From assembly GCA_002355455.1 (NCBI GenBank), contig AP017375.1, positions 3,534,001 through 3,598,000 of the forward strand: a stretch of DNA of 64,000 nt, written 5' to 3'. Below the pieces are notes generated by a model. The model did not search any database. It saw only the letters and a program-made list of their open reading frames with translations, and was not told the origin of the DNA. The position numbers and the translations under genes were made by a program. This DNA comes from Stanieria sp. NIES-3757 (GTDB lineage Bacteria > Cyanobacteriota > Cyanobacteriia > Cyanobacteriales > Xenococcaceae). Positions 9,697 through 18,961 of this stretch are shown here, piece by piece; the first letter of the stretch is position 1; every line of letters starts with the position of its first letter.

Positions 9697-10893
9697 TTAA
9701 GCAATACTACCTCGCTTACGAGTTTCTTTAGAAGAAGTACCAACATTTCTAATCCCAGCACGAATCATTTGTTGTTCGAGGAGAGCAAAAAAACGGGCGC
9801 GATCGCTTCCTCTAACTACAGCTTGATTGTGGGCTTCGGCTAAAGCCACAGGATAACCATAACCTTTATGGACTTGTGCCAGCATAATACTAAGGGAGCG
9901 ATCGAATAAAGCTGAATCTTCTGTTACCCAAGCAGGGACTTCAATCCGAGCAATTTCTGTGCCAACATGAACGTAGCAAAAGTAAACTCGTTGTGATTCA
10001 TCGTAGAGTTCAAGGATGCGTAAAGAACTACGATAAAGCGGGCTTCTTTGCCCAGGCTGCAAGCGATTTGCCCAAAAAGTCGCATCCCGTAGAGGGTCAA
10101 CTTTTTGACAGGGATATTTATCTACTAAATCACTACAGTTGGCATAACAATTAGGATGTTCGTGGATACAAGTGTGTAAGCGAAGAAAATTTAAGGCTTC
10201 GGTACTCCGAGAAGAACTAACATAACCCATTAAAGGTATTTGAGTTTCTTTTAACTGTTCCCAAGCAGACAAAATGGGGGGCAAAATTTGTTCTCTAGCT
10301 TCTACGGGTAAACCATCCAAAAACCAGTAGATCAGCGAACCATCTACCATCGCTAAATTGGGAATATCTGGATGTGCGCCTGGTGGTAAAACCCATTTAC
10401 ACGCCATCTCAGCTAACATTTGCGCTTCTGAAACTGTACGACGGTGACTCATCCATTCTTCGAGACGAATACCCCATTCTTTAGGAATATAAAGATCTTC
10501 TTGTTTGTAAAATACTTCGGGCAAACTATCTAATAATGGATGTAAACTTTGCCCATAATGCAGCATGATCCGCCCGACATTGATCAAATAGCAGTAAGCA
10601 ATTTCGTGGTGAGAAGGGGCAATTTGAGAACCATCGGTAGCAAAAACACTGTGACTGTAAGGTGCTGCTTGAATTTCAATCGCCGTATCGAGAGGTTCAA
10701 CAGGAGTAGCAACCGCAAAAATCAGGCGATCGCGCCACATTTCTAATTTCTCAATTAATTCTGCTTGTTGACTCCACGCTTGCTGAGTTAATTTCTCAGC
10801 CAATTCTAATCTCTGGCGAGAAGCAATAGTTTCTTGATGTAAATGCTGACTGATACCTGGAATTTGTCCAGCTAGCTTGTTTAAGTCGAGCAT
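9697..10893 (-). CDS. NurA-domain nuclease
   Basis: A 398-residue protein with the NurA 5'-3' nuclease domain. The two metal-site aspartates characteristic of the family are seen in FATDGSQI and in AMVDGSLIYWF, followed by MGYVSSSRS. The N-terminal 80 residues look alpha-helical. NurA works with the HerA helicase in archaea and some bacteria; no herA is in the window, and an SbcD-like nuclease gene lies 10 kb away. It sits downstream of the arsenic island on the same strand but is separated by a gene fragment, so it is probably not part of that operon. Confidence 0.82.
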   Translation of the reverse strand: MLDLNKLAGQIPGISQHLHQETIASRQRLELAEKLTQQAWSQQAELIEKLEMWRDRLIFAVATPVEPLDTAIEIQAAPYSHSVFATDGSQIAPSHHEIAYCYLINVGRIMLHYGQSLHPLLDSLPEVFYKQEDLYIPKEWGIRLEEWMSHRRTVSEAQMLAEMACKWVLPPGAHPDIPNLAMVDGSLIYWFLDGLPVEAREQILPPILSAWEQLKETQIPLMGYVSSSRSTEALNFLRLHTCIHEHPNCYANCSDLVDKYPCQKVDPLRDATFWANRLQPGQRSPLYRSSLRILELYDESQRVYFCYVHVGTEIARIEVPAWVTEDSALFDRSLSIMLAQVHKGYGYPVALAEAHNQAVVRGSDRARFFALLEQQMIRAGIRNVGTSSKETRKRGSIA

Positions 10894-10965
10894 ATTAAAT
10901 TTATGATCGGCAGGATTTTCTTCTCAAATATACAATAGAGCTTTGGTTTTAGGGCGAGCTTCAAT

Positions 10966-11058
10966 TCAAAACTTTGGTAATGTCAACAAAAATTGCTTTT
11001 GAGCCTCTCTTAATTCGGCAGTAGGACGTGCTGTTTGTACAAGCTGAGTTTGCTTTGT
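10966..11058 (-). pseudogene. Fragment of a dual-specificity-phosphatase gene
   Basis: Thirty codons ending in TGA match the C-terminus of the phosphatase encoded at 12182-12640. Both read TARPTAELREAQK followed by a similar FL segment. No start codon and no upstream catalytic part are present, so this is a remnant. It lies immediately downstream of arsC and marks the edge of the arsenic island, consistent with an old tandem duplication or recombination scar. Confidence 0.75.
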
Positions 11059-11060
11059 AA

Positions 11061-11456
11061 CTAACTAAGTTGCTCAATGAGTTTGGCTACTCGCTTTTTG
11101 ATTTCATCTCTGACACGGTGAAAAGTTTCTATTGGTTGTCCATCAGGATCATCTAATTGCCAATCTTCAAAGACTTCTTGAGTCACCCATTCGGTCGGTA
11201 AATTAACCCCACAACCACACATGGAAATAACTGCATCGTAATCATTGGCATTAAAATTACTCAAAGGATCTGAAGTTTGGTTACTGATATCAATTCCAAT
11301 TTCAGACATCACCTTAATAGCAGTGGGATGTACCCGACTGGCTTCCAAACCAGAAGATGTAACTTCAATTTTGCCTTCTCCTAATGTTTTGGCAAAACCT
11401 TCTGCCATCTGGGAACGACAGGAATTTCTTTTGCACACAAACATGACTTTTTTCAT
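11061..11456 (-). CDS. arsC: Arsenate reductase, Synechocystis ArsC type
   Basis: A 131-residue enzyme of the low-molecular-weight tyrosine-phosphatase fold that reduces arsenate to arsenite. The catalytic loop CKRNSCR begins at C8, and the redox pair C80 and C82 sits in MCGCG. C8, C80 and C82 are exactly the residues used by Synechocystis ArsC, which draws on glutathione and glutaredoxin. It is the last intact gene of the arsenic island, after arsH. Its product is exported by the Acr3 pump encoded upstream. Confidence 0.95.
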   Translation of the reverse strand: MKKVMFVCKRNSCRSQMAEGFAKTLGEGKIEVTSSGLEASRVHPTAIKVMSEIGIDISNQTSDPLSNFNANDYDAVISMCGCGVNLPTEWVTQEVFEDWQLDDPDGQPIETFHRVRDEIKKRVAKLIEQLS

Positions 11457-11515
11457 GGCTATTTTTCCTCTGGATTCAAATTACAATTGCAGAACATCGA
11501 CTTAAGGGAATCTGT

Positions 11516-12160
11516 TCAAACCGCATTTTTAGCAGTCTGAATAATTGCCTGATTTGTTTTTTCTTTTCTTTCGCTATAGCGATCGGTTAAGTAGTCTACT
11601 TGATCTCGCAGTAGCAGAGTAAACTTGTAAAGTTCTTCCATCACATCCACTACTCTGTCTCGATAGGGAGAATCTTTCATTGTGCCATCCTCATTAAACT
11701 CCTGATAAGCTTTCGCTATCGAGGATTGATTAGGAATAGTAAACATCCGCATCCACCTTCCCAAAATACGCAGGGTATTGACCGCATTAAATGATTGCGA
11801 ACCCCCACTAACCTGCATTACAGCTAAAGTTTTTCCTTGAGTTGGTCTTACTGCACCAATATTTAAAGGTATCCAATCGATCTGATTTTTGAGAATACCC
11901 GTAACATTACCGTGCATTTCGGGAGAAGACCAAACTTGACCTTCTGACCATTGACTTAACTCTCTTAACTCCTGTACCTTGGGATGGGTTTCTTCTACCT
12001 GTCCCCTTAGTGGTAGTTCATGGGGATGAAAAAATTTAACTTCTGCCCCCATGTCGCTAATAATTCGGGCTGCTTCTTCTGCTAACAACCGACTGTAGGA
12101 ACGCTCTCTTAATGAGCCGTATAAAAATAGTATTCTTGGTGGATGATTGAATGTAGTCAT
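11516..12160 (-). CDS. arsH: ArsH NADPH-dependent FMN oxidoreductase
   Basis: A 214-residue flavodoxin-fold protein. The FMN-phosphate loop [10 protein letters not shown] lies near the start, followed by the ArsH signatures WSSPEMHGN and [12 protein letters not shown]. ArsH oxidises trivalent methyl- and aromatic arsenicals to pentavalent forms and can reduce quinones or chromate. It is encoded between the phosphatase gene and arsC, so the island can treat organoarsenicals by both oxidation (ArsH) and C-As cleavage (ArsI). Confidence 0.95.
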   Translation of the reverse strand: MTTFNHPPRILFLYGSLRERSYSRLLAEEAARIISDMGAEVKFFHPHELPLRGQVEETHPKVQELRELSQWSEGQVWSSPEMHGNVTGILKNQIDWIPLNIGAVRPTQGKTLAVMQVSGGSQSFNAVNTLRILGRWMRMFTIPNQSSIAKAYQEFNEDGTMKDSPYRDRVVDVMEELYKFTLLLRDQVDYLTDRYSERKEKTNQAIIQTAKNAV

Positions 12161-12181
12161 GCTTGGTGTTGCTCGATGAAA

Positions 12182-12640
12182 TTATCGTAGTAACTCAGAC
12201 AAATTAAATAAAAATTCTTTTTGTGCTTCCCTGAGTTCGGCTGTAGGACGTGCTGTTTCAACCAGGGAAATCGCGGTTTCTGGTAATTCTCCTTGCGCAA
12301 CTAAATAAGCAGCAAGTAATGTTCCCGTTCGACGATTTCCACTGGTACAGTGAACTACTACTGGTTGATTTTCTTCTATTAATGGTTTGGCAAATCTAAC
12401 AAACTGCTTGACTTGTTCGACAGTTGGCGGTTTACCCCCCGTAACTGGTAGCCACAGAGCTTGAAAGCCAGCCTCTTCATATTTTTTTATCCCTGAAGGC
12501 TCATCCATTACTGAAACAATACCTCGCATCCCTGCTTGATAGAGTTGGGGTAAATCCTCCAAAGGAGGGCGAGACATTCCTGCTAGTTTCTCTGGAATGA
12601 GCCACCAAATATAATCGGGATATAAAACTTGGGCTGACAT
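12182..12640 (-). CDS. Dual-specificity-type protein phosphatase in the arsenic operon
   Basis: A 152-residue cysteine phosphatase with the P-loop HCTSGNRRTG (HCx5R) and an upstream general-acid region. Proteins of this type recur in cyanobacterial arsenic clusters, but their substrate is not established. It lies 21 bp from arsH and 24 bp from the 3' end of arsI, so it is probably co-transcribed with both. A broken copy of its C-terminus lies at 10966-11058. The fold resembles atypical dual-specificity phosphatases; a role on arsenylated or phosphorylated metabolites is possible but unproven. Confidence 0.8.
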   Translation of the reverse strand: MSAQVLYPDYIWWLIPEKLAGMSRPPLEDLPQLYQAGMRGIVSVMDEPSGIKKYEEAGFQALWLPVTGGKPPTVEQVKQFVRFAKPLIEENQPVVVHCTSGNRRTGTLLAAYLVAQGELPETAISLVETARPTAELREAQKEFLFNLSELLR

Positions 12641-12664
12641 TTATATATTCTCCAAGATATTGAC

Positions 12665-13084
12665 TTAACAGCTAGCACAAATCGAAGTCGATTCATGAGG
12701 TTGAGTGCATCCGAAAGTACTAGAATCATCTAAAACCGTATAAATCTCCCAAGGTGAGTTATCGGGACCGCTGACCCAAAACTTATCTTGTACTGCATAA
12801 CAGCAGGAAACTTGTTTTTCGGTTTTGGTTTTTAATCCTTTATCTTGTAAACGATGTTCTGCTGCTGTAACTTCAGCCGAGGTTTCTACTTCTACTCCCA
12901 AATGATTGAGAGTCCCTGCTTTAGGAGCATTTTCAATCAGCACTAATTTTAAGGGCGGTTCGGCGACGGCAAAATTAGCATAGCCAGGGCGACGTTTAGC
13001 AGGTTCAACTCCAAATAGTTGGCTATAGAAAGCAACTGACTCATCGATATTACTTACGTTAAGGGCAAGCTGAATACGTGACAT
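12665..13084 (-). CDS. arsI: ArsI C-As lyase (vicinal-oxygen-chelate dioxygenase)
   Basis: A 139-residue type I extradiol dioxygenase-like enzyme that demethylates trivalent organoarsenicals. The vicinal cysteine pair that binds arsenic is seen in KQVSCCYAVQDKFWV, and the Fe(II) ligands fit NHLGVEVE and the glutamate in PWEIYTV. The C-terminus ends in further cysteines (TSICASC). I choose the ATG at 13084 because GAGGAGG precedes it by about 8 nt; an upstream ATG at 13144 lacks this. It sits between sigZ and the phosphatase gene. Confidence 0.92.
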   Translation of the reverse strand: MSRIQLALNVSNIDESVAFYSQLFGVEPAKRRPGYANFAVAEPPLKLVLIENAPKAGTLNHLGVEVETSAEVTAAEHRLQDKGLKTKTEKQVSCCYAVQDKFWVSGPDNSPWEIYTVLDDSSTFGCTQPHESTSICASC

Positions 13085-13188
13085 AATTAAAACCTCCTCA
13101 AAGAGTTTTGTAAAAAAACTGAGGTTAATCCTCTCTAATTTCATAGACGGGGCACTCTATGAAAAGACGCATTAAATAGTCAGCAGCT

Positions 13189-13740
13189 TTAACAACCATT
13201 TGGTTTAACTTGATAATCAATAAGATTGCCCCTAACATCTGAGTTGTAATAGCAGCATTCATGAAACTTGTTTTGAAGCATACGACGACCTCTCTGTACC
13301 CGCGATTTGACTGCCGAATGAGATAGTCCTAGTTTATTTGCTAATTCCTTCTGAGATTTACTTTGTAAGTCCACTATCTCAATAGCTTCACGATATTTTT
13401 CTGGAAGTCGCTCAAGCAAGGGTCGAATGCAGTTAGTCAATTCTTGTCGAATTTGTTCGTATTGCTCTGGTTGTTCGTCCGTCAACATTGTATCGTTCAC
13501 CTTGTCCTGGCGCGAAGTTTCCACACGGGACTTTCGATAATAATCAATTACAGTGTTCCTAGTAATTTGAAACAGCCACGAACGCAATTTTTCTGGCTCT
13601 TTGAGAGTGTTGAGATGTTGATGCGTTTTGATGAAAATTTCTTGAAGTAAGTCATCTACATCTGCTGAATTTTTGACTTGCGATCGCAAGAACTGTTGAA
13701 GGGGGTCTTTATATTGCTGCCAAAGCTGTTGAAATTTCAT
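13189..13740 (-). CDS. sigZ: ECF-type RNA polymerase sigma factor (SigZ-like)
   Basis: A 183-residue group IV sigma factor. Region 2 contains DVDDLLQEIFIKTHQHL and the DNA-melting part WLFQITRNTVIDYYRK; region 4 contains the helix-turn-helix KELANKLGLSHSAVKSRVQRGRRML. The C-terminal extension is unusual for an ECF factor and carries three cysteines (HECCYYN and the final C). No anti-sigma gene is adjacent. It sits between acr3 and arsI, about 40 bp from the end of acr3. A link to arsenic or thiol stress through those cysteines is inference. Confidence 0.88.
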   Translation of the reverse strand: MKFQQLWQQYKDPLQQFLRSQVKNSADVDDLLQEIFIKTHQHLNTLKEPEKLRSWLFQITRNTVIDYYRKSRVETSRQDKVNDTMLTDEQPEQYEQIRQELTNCIRPLLERLPEKYREAIEIVDLQSKSQKELANKLGLSHSAVKSRVQRGRRMLQNKFHECCYYNSDVRGNLIDYQVKPNGC

Positions 13741-13781
13741 ACTATATTACCGTAGAAGTATTTTATGTAATTTCATTGAAA

Positions 13782-14936
13782 TTACCGATAAGGACTTGCA
13801 CAACGAGGGTCAAGTAAGGTTGCTTTTTCGGGATGTCTAGGAAACCAATTAGCAGTACGCTTACAAACTTCCACCAGCATTAACATTACAGGTACTTCAA
13901 TCAATACCCCAACCACAGTGGCTAAAGCTGCACCAGAATCTAATCCGAATAAAACTACCGCAGTTGCGATCGCAACTTCAAAGTGATTACTAGCTCCAAT
14001 TAGGGCTGCGGGGGCTGCATCTTCGTAATCTAAATTTAGTTTTAGTGCTGCTACATAGCTAATTAAGAAAATAAAGTTAGTCTGAATAAATAAAGGAACG
14101 GCAATTAATAAAATGTGTAGGGGATTGTTAACGATTAATTCTCCTTTAAAGGCAAATAATAAAATTAAAGTCAACAATAAAGCTGCGATCGCAACTGGAG
14201 AAAGATAGTGTAAAAACTTTTCTTCAAACCATTGTCTTCCTTTATATCTAAAGATCCATTGCCTACTTAAAATTCCTGCTGCTAAGGGCAGCCCGACATA
14301 AATTAAAACTGACAAGACGATTGTTTCCCAAGGTACAGTCAGATTATTGGCAGACAGTAACCATTTTCCTAATGGCGCGTAAAGAAACAACATTGCTAGG
14401 GAATTAACCGCTACCATCACCAAAGTATGTCCTTGGTTACTGTAAGATAAGTAACCCCACATCAGTACCATCGCCGTACAAGGTGCAATTCCCAATAAAA
14501 TCGCACCAGCAATATACGAATTAGCTAGAGTAACTTCTACACCTCTAATCAATTCGGTTTGTGATAATAAAGGCAGAAATAACCAGCCGAGAAAAAACTG
14601 AGCAAATGCTACCATTGTAAACGGCTTTACTAACCAGTTAATTACCAAGGTTAATAATACTGGTTTAGGTGACTTTGCTGCCTTCTTTGCCTGAGAAAAG
14701 TCAATCTTGACCATGATCGGGTACATCATGAAAAACAGACAAATGGCAATGGGAATGGAAACGTTGTAAATGCTTATGGCATCTAAGGATTGAGCTACTC
14801 CAGGAAAGGTTTTTCCGAGAATAATCCCCGCAATAATACAAAGAGCAACCCAGATAGTCAGGTATTTCTCAAAGAAACTCAGTTGGCTGCCAGCTTTAAC
14901 CGCTCGCTTGTTGATTTCTGGACTTTCAGGATTCAT
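13782..14936 (-). CDS. acr3: Arsenite efflux permease Acr3
   Basis: A 384-residue inner-membrane exporter with about ten transmembrane segments, of the BASS/Acr3 superfamily. The conserved essential cysteine lies in [17 protein letters not shown], and a second signature, [16 protein letters not shown], lies near residue 320. It expels As(III) made by ArsC. It follows the second pstS gene by 18 bp, so the two are almost certainly co-transcribed from the ArsR-operator promoter at 16018-16056. Confidence 0.94.
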   Translation of the reverse strand: MNPESPEINKRAVKAGSQLSFFEKYLTIWVALCIIAGIILGKTFPGVAQSLDAISIYNVSIPIAICLFFMMYPIMVKIDFSQAKKAAKSPKPVLLTLVINWLVKPFTMVAFAQFFLGWLFLPLLSQTELIRGVEVTLANSYIAGAILLGIAPCTAMVLMWGYLSYSNQGHTLVMVAVNSLAMLFLYAPLGKWLLSANNLTVPWETIVLSVLIYVGLPLAAGILSRQWIFRYKGRQWFEEKFLHYLSPVAIAALLLTLILLFAFKGELIVNNPLHILLIAVPLFIQTNFIFLISYVAALKLNLDYEDAAPAALIGASNHFEVAIATAVVLFGLDSGAALATVVGVLIEVPVMLMLVEVCKRTANWFPRHPEKATLLDPRCASPYR

Positions 14937-14954
14937 AAAATTTCTAGTTAAAGA

Positions 14955-15980
14955 TTAAAATCGGGCTTGTTTCCGTAATAGTTCGGGTATAGTGAGGTTG
15001 AATTGCGATTGTCCTTCAAACACAGTTCCCACTTCGCCTTTGTGAAAAGTAACTTTATCGATGTGATAAGCTTCTTCTGGCAGAGGAACATAACCGACTT
15101 GAGTTACTAGCTCTGGTGCTTGAGCAAGATAAAAATCGATAAATTCTCTCAAAGTTTGGTTTTTCTGCGCTGAAGCTGCGTTGACATATATAAATAAGGG
15201 ACGGGACAAAGGTTGGTATTGAGCTTGTTCAACGGTTTCTCTGGAAGGTAAAATTGCTCCCTTACCACTATCGACAGCTACGGCTTTCATTTCATTGGCA
15301 CGTTGCTCATAATAAGCTAAACCGAAGTAACCTAAAGCGTTAGGATCTTGACTGACTCCTTGAACTAAAACATCATCATCTTCACTAGCGGTAAGATCGT
15401 TACGACTTGAACCCGCTTCTCCTATAACAGCTTCAGTAAAATAATCAAAAGTCCCTGAATCTCTCCCAGGAGAATAAAGATTAAGAGGTTGGTCGGGAAA
15501 ATCTGGTCTAACTTGATTCCAACGTGTAATTTTTCCCTCTGCCTCTGGTGACCAAATCTTGGCTAATTCCTCAAGAGTAATGCTTTCTAACCAATTGTTT
15601 TGAGGATTGACCACCACTGTGAGCGCATCAAAGGCAACAGGTAATTCGATATAACGAACCTCTGAGTTGTTACAGGCTTCCATCTCATCGAGTTGAATCG
15701 GACGGGAAGCGTTATTAATATCAGTTTCCCCACGACAAAACTTATCAAACCCACCTCCTGTCCCAGAAAAATTGCTCTCAATATTTACTGGTTGTTTTTG
15801 ATTGGCTTGATACTCTTCGATGATTTTTTTAGTGATGGGATAGACGGTGCTAGAACCATCAACTTTTATTGATTGTTTTTCTTGAGAAGCCAGGGGAATG
15901 GCAACAGCTACCAGTGCTGTACCTACTCCAAAAGCTATGAATTGAGATAGCTTTAGCGGTATTTTGTTCAAAATATTCAT
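14955..15980 (-). CDS. pstS: Phosphate-binding protein PstS (second copy, inside the arsenic operon)
   Basis: A 341-residue periplasmic binding protein with a signal peptide. The phosphate-binding loops [19 protein letters not shown] and [10 protein letters not shown] are all visible. I choose the ATG at 15980, which has GGAG about 6 nt upstream, over a GTG at 15992. It is the first gene after the tandem ArsR operators and lies directly before acr3. Compared with the copy at 18962-20005 it is clearly paralogous but divergent. Two binding proteins with one permease set could allow discrimination between phosphate and arsenate; that is inference. Confidence 0.92.
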   Translation of the reverse strand: MNILNKIPLKLSQFIAFGVGTALVAVAIPLASQEKQSIKVDGSSTVYPITKKIIEEYQANQKQPVNIESNFSGTGGGFDKFCRGETDINNASRPIQLDEMEACNNSEVRYIELPVAFDALTVVVNPQNNWLESITLEELAKIWSPEAEGKITRWNQVRPDFPDQPLNLYSPGRDSGTFDYFTEAVIGEAGSSRNDLTASEDDDVLVQGVSQDPNALGYFGLAYYEQRANEMKAVAVDSGKGAILPSRETVEQAQYQPLSRPLFIYVNAASAQKNQTLREFIDFYLAQAPELVTQVGYVPLPEEAYHIDKVTFHKGEVGTVFEGQSQFNLTIPELLRKQARF

Positions 15981-16017
15981 TTTTTTCTCCACTCACAATT
16001 GTGGAACTGATTTTAAT

Positions 16018-16056
16018 TTTATATCAAATAATCTTGATGCATCAAATATTTTTGAT
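16018..16056 (-). promoter_or_regulatory. Tandem ArsR operators overlapping a promoter
   Basis: Two ATCAA-N6-TTGAT inverted repeats (16023-16038 and 16041-16056) stand in tandem 2 bp apart, between pstB and the second pstS. On the minus strand a possible -35 TTGATG (16045-16040) and -10 TATAAA (16023-16018), 16 bp apart, overlap them. Two direct repeats, each an inverted repeat, is the arrangement reported for ArsR at the Synechocystis arsBHC operator. The site would control pstS, acr3, sigZ, arsI, the phosphatase gene, arsH and arsC. Confidence 0.8.
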
Positions 16057-16091
16057 GAATAGAAGTAGCAGATCGCTAAAAGATCACCAAA

Positions 16092-16898
16092 TTAGCCAAA
16101 ACGACCACTGACGTATTCTTGGGTTGATTCCTCCTGGGGATTGTTAAACAGTTGAACTGTTGGGCTATACTCCACTAAATAACCAGAGCGTTTTCCTTCC
16201 TCAGAAGTCACGACATTAAAAAAAGCAGCCATGTCCGAAGCTCGACTTGCCTGTTGCATATTATGAGTTACGATCACGATCGTATAGGTTTGTTTAAGCT
16301 GCTGAATTAACTCTTCAATTTTGAGAGTAGAAATGGGATCGAGGGCAGAACAAGGCTCATCCATCAGCAATACTTCTGGTTCAATAGCGATCGCACGCGC
16401 AATACAGAGACGTTGCTGCTGTCCACCAGAGAGAGATAAACCGTTTTCTCTAAGCTTATCTTTAACTTCATCCCAAAGAGCAGCTTGCTTAAGCGATCGC
16501 TCTATCAGTTTATCCATATCTCCGCGATAGCCATTAACTCTTGCCCCAAACGCAATATTGTCATAGATTGATTTAGGAAATGGATTAGGTTTTTGAAATA
16601 CCATACCGATGCGACGGCGCACTTCTACCGCTTCCATACCTCTACCATACAAATTGCGATCATGATAGGTAATTCGTCCTTCTACTCTTGCTCCAGGAAT
16701 AAGGTCGTTTAAGCGATTTAAACAACGTAGTAGGGTACTTTTTCCGCAACCAGAAGGACCGATAAAAGCAGTAATTTTGTTTTTGGGGATATTCATGTTA
16801 ACTTGACGAACCGCCTCGAAGTTACCGTAGTAAACCGAAACTTGTTCTAGTTGAAAAATTGCTTCTGCTACAGCATTTTCTAGAGTATTAGTGTTCAT
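16092..16898 (-). CDS. pstB: Phosphate ABC transporter ATP-binding protein PstB
   Basis: A 268-residue ATPase of the high-affinity phosphate importer. It shows Walker [10 protein letters not shown], the signature [17 protein letters not shown], Walker [13 protein letters not shown] and the switch region VTHNMQQA. It follows pstA with a 100-bp gap on the same strand and ends just before the tandem ArsR operators, which begin a new transcription unit. Confidence 0.95.
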   Translation of the reverse strand: MNTNTLENAVAEAIFQLEQVSVYYGNFEAVRQVNMNIPKNKITAFIGPSGCGKSTLLRCLNRLNDLIPGARVEGRITYHDRNLYGRGMEAVEVRRRIGMVFQKPNPFPKSIYDNIAFGARVNGYRGDMDKLIERSLKQAALWDEVKDKLRENGLSLSGGQQQRLCIARAIAIEPEVLLMDEPCSALDPISTLKIEELIQQLKQTYTIVIVTHNMQQASRASDMAAFFNVVTSEEGKRSGYLVEYSPTVQLFNNPQEESTQEYVSGRFG

Positions 16899-16998
16899 AA
16901 AAATTAAATTTTAAGTAGATCAATATCAATAAAAAAAAGGGAATGCTCAACCCAAGCAGAATTGGTACTTAATTTTGTTCAAATGCTTATCTCAAGAT

Positions 16999-17925
16999 TT
17001 ACTTGTCTTGTTGAAACTTATTACGTAACCAAACTGCGGTAGCATTCATCAACAGAAGTACTACCATCAGTACAATAATTCCTGCTGCTGCTAAGGTGTG
17101 AAAGTCCTTTTGAGGACGGGAAACCCAGTTGAAAATTTGGATAGGTAAAGCGGTAAATGGGGTTTGCAAACCTTCTAGAGATAGGGGAGGTAAAAAAGCA
17201 ATAAAAGTTAAAGCTCCAATGGTAATTAAAGGCGCAGTTTCACCAATAGCACGAGAAAGAGCTAGAATTGTCCCCGTCAAAATTCCTGGAAATGCCAGTG
17301 GAAAAACCTGAGAACTAATTACTTGCCAGCGCGTTGCCCCTAGGGCAAATCCTGCTTGACGGAGACTATCGGGAACCGCCCGCAGAGCTTCTCTAGTTGC
17401 GACAATCACAATGGGAAGAACTAATAAGCTGAGAGTCATCGCACCTGCTAAGACGCTGCGACCACCAGTAATTGGCTCCATGACTCGTACAAATACAGCC
17501 AGACCTAGCAAACCGTAAATAATCGAAGGAACAGCAGCAAGATTACTGATATTTACCTCAATAACCTTGGCATACCAGGTATCTTTCACAAATTCTTCTA
17601 GAAAAATACCTGCACCCACACCAAGGGGAAAGGTTAAAATAGCAGTCATTAGCATTAGCCAAATCGTTCCCACTAAGGCTGATTTTAAACCCGCACGACT
17701 AGCGCGACGGGAGGGAAATTCACTTAAAAGTGTCCAATCTAAACGGGGTAAACCGTCAATAAGCACATCAACGAGCAAAACAACTAGAGCGACCAATCCA
17801 ATAATTACCGCCGTCCAGCAGACAATTTGAAAAATGCGATCAATCATAAAGCGTCGGGACAAACCGACATCAAAGTTAGATTGATTTTGCTGCGATGAAA
17901 ATTGGGAAGAATTATTGATGTTCAT
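16999..17925 (-). CDS. pstA: Phosphate ABC transporter permease PstA
   Basis: A 308-residue permease with about six transmembrane helices and the EAA-type loop [23 protein letters not shown] (quoted in part). The start is set at 17925 because this ATG overlaps the pstC stop as ATGA, a usual sign of translational coupling; an upstream start at 17958 would sit inside pstC. With PstC it forms the phosphate channel in the inner membrane. Confidence 0.94.
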   Translation of the reverse strand: MNINNSSQFSSQQNQSNFDVGLSRRFMIDRIFQIVCWTAVIIGLVALVVLLVDVLIDGLPRLDWTLLSEFPSRRASRAGLKSALVGTIWLMLMTAILTFPLGVGAGIFLEEFVKDTWYAKVIEVNISNLAAVPSIIYGLLGLAVFVRVMEPITGGRSVLAGAMTLSLLVLPIVIVATREALRAVPDSLRQAGFALGATRWQVISSQVFPLAFPGILTGTILALSRAIGETAPLITIGALTFIAFLPPLSLEGLQTPFTALPIQIFNWVSRPQKDFHTLAAAGIIVLMVVLLLMNATAVWLRNKFQQDK

Positions 17926-18860
17926 TCGTATTTTTGTTGAAAACGACGGACAAACCAAAAGCTAAAAACATTCAAAACTAGCGTAATTATGAACAAAGTC
18001 AAACCTACGGCGTAGATTGTTTTAAAGGCCAAAGAACCAGCAGGAGCATCCCCCAAACTAACCTGAACGATATAGGCAGTCATCGTAGCAACCGGGACGA
18101 GAGGATTAAGAGTTAGAGTGGGACTTTGACCCGCAGCAATGGTAACAATCATCGTTTCTCCTACAGCACGAGAAACTCCCAGAATAAAGGAAGCGACAAT
18201 TCCTGATAGGGCAGAGGGAATTACTACGCCTAAAATTACTTCCCGTTTGGTTGACCCCAGAGCGTAAGCTCCCTGCCTTAAGCTATTGGGAACTGCATAA
18301 ATTGCATCTTCACTAAGAGACGCAACCGTAGGGATGATCGCAATACCCAATACTATTCCTGCACTTAGGGAGTTAAACGGCTGCATACCTGGAATAAAAC
18401 TACGCAGTATGGGAGTGACAAATAAAAGAGCAAAATAACCGTATACTACGGTCGGCACACCAGCCAGAATCTCCAAAGCTGGTTTGAGCCAGCGACGCAG
18501 AGAACGGGGAGCGTATTCGCTCAAGCAAACGGCAGAAAGCAAACCCAAAGGTAGAGCTACTGCTACTGCAATTACTGAAGTCAAAAAGGTCGCGCTAATT
18601 AGGACAAAAATTCCGTATTCTTTCTGGGTAAATAGGGGAGTCCATTGGGTGTCTGTTAAGAAATTAACCAAAGGAACTTCCTGAAAGAAAGGAATGGCAT
18701 CCACCAGTAAAGTAATAACAATGCCGAATGTAGTTAAAACAGAAATTAGGGCAAACAATCCAAAGATGGCGACAATAGTTCTCTGTAGCCATTTGTTCAG
18801 ACTACGATTTGGTCGCCACCTCTTACTTCGGTCGAATTGTTCAAACGAACTGATACTCAT
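17922..18860 (-). CDS. pstC: Phosphate ABC transporter permease PstC
   Basis: A 312-residue permease with about six transmembrane segments and the conserved loop [19 protein letters not shown]. It heterodimerises with PstA. The stop overlaps the pstA start by 4 bp. The gene is 101 bp downstream of the first pstS in the island. Confidence 0.94.
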   Translation of the reverse strand: MSISSFEQFDRSKRWRPNRSLNKWLQRTIVAIFGLFALISVLTTFGIVITLLVDAIPFFQEVPLVNFLTDTQWTPLFTQKEYGIFVLISATFLTSVIAVAVALPLGLLSAVCLSEYAPRSLRRWLKPALEILAGVPTVVYGYFALLFVTPILRSFIPGMQPFNSLSAGIVLGIAIIPTVASLSEDAIYAVPNSLRQGAYALGSTKREVILGVVIPSALSGIVASFILGVSRAVGETMIVTIAAGQSPTLTLNPLVPVATMTAYIVQVSLGDAPAGSLAFKTIYAVGLTLFIITLVLNVFSFWFVRRFQQKYE

Positions 18861-18961
18861 TAAGGTTAATTAAAAATTTTAGTAAACAGAAAAAAATTTC
18901 GGCTAACCCAGCTCCAACTATTTAGAATCGGAGTGGACTAGCCTAGACCTAAAATAATGAT

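Noticed and set aside
9628-9843. Plus-strand 71-residue frame
   Set aside because: It overlaps the 3' end of the NurA gene on the other strand and has no recognisable features.
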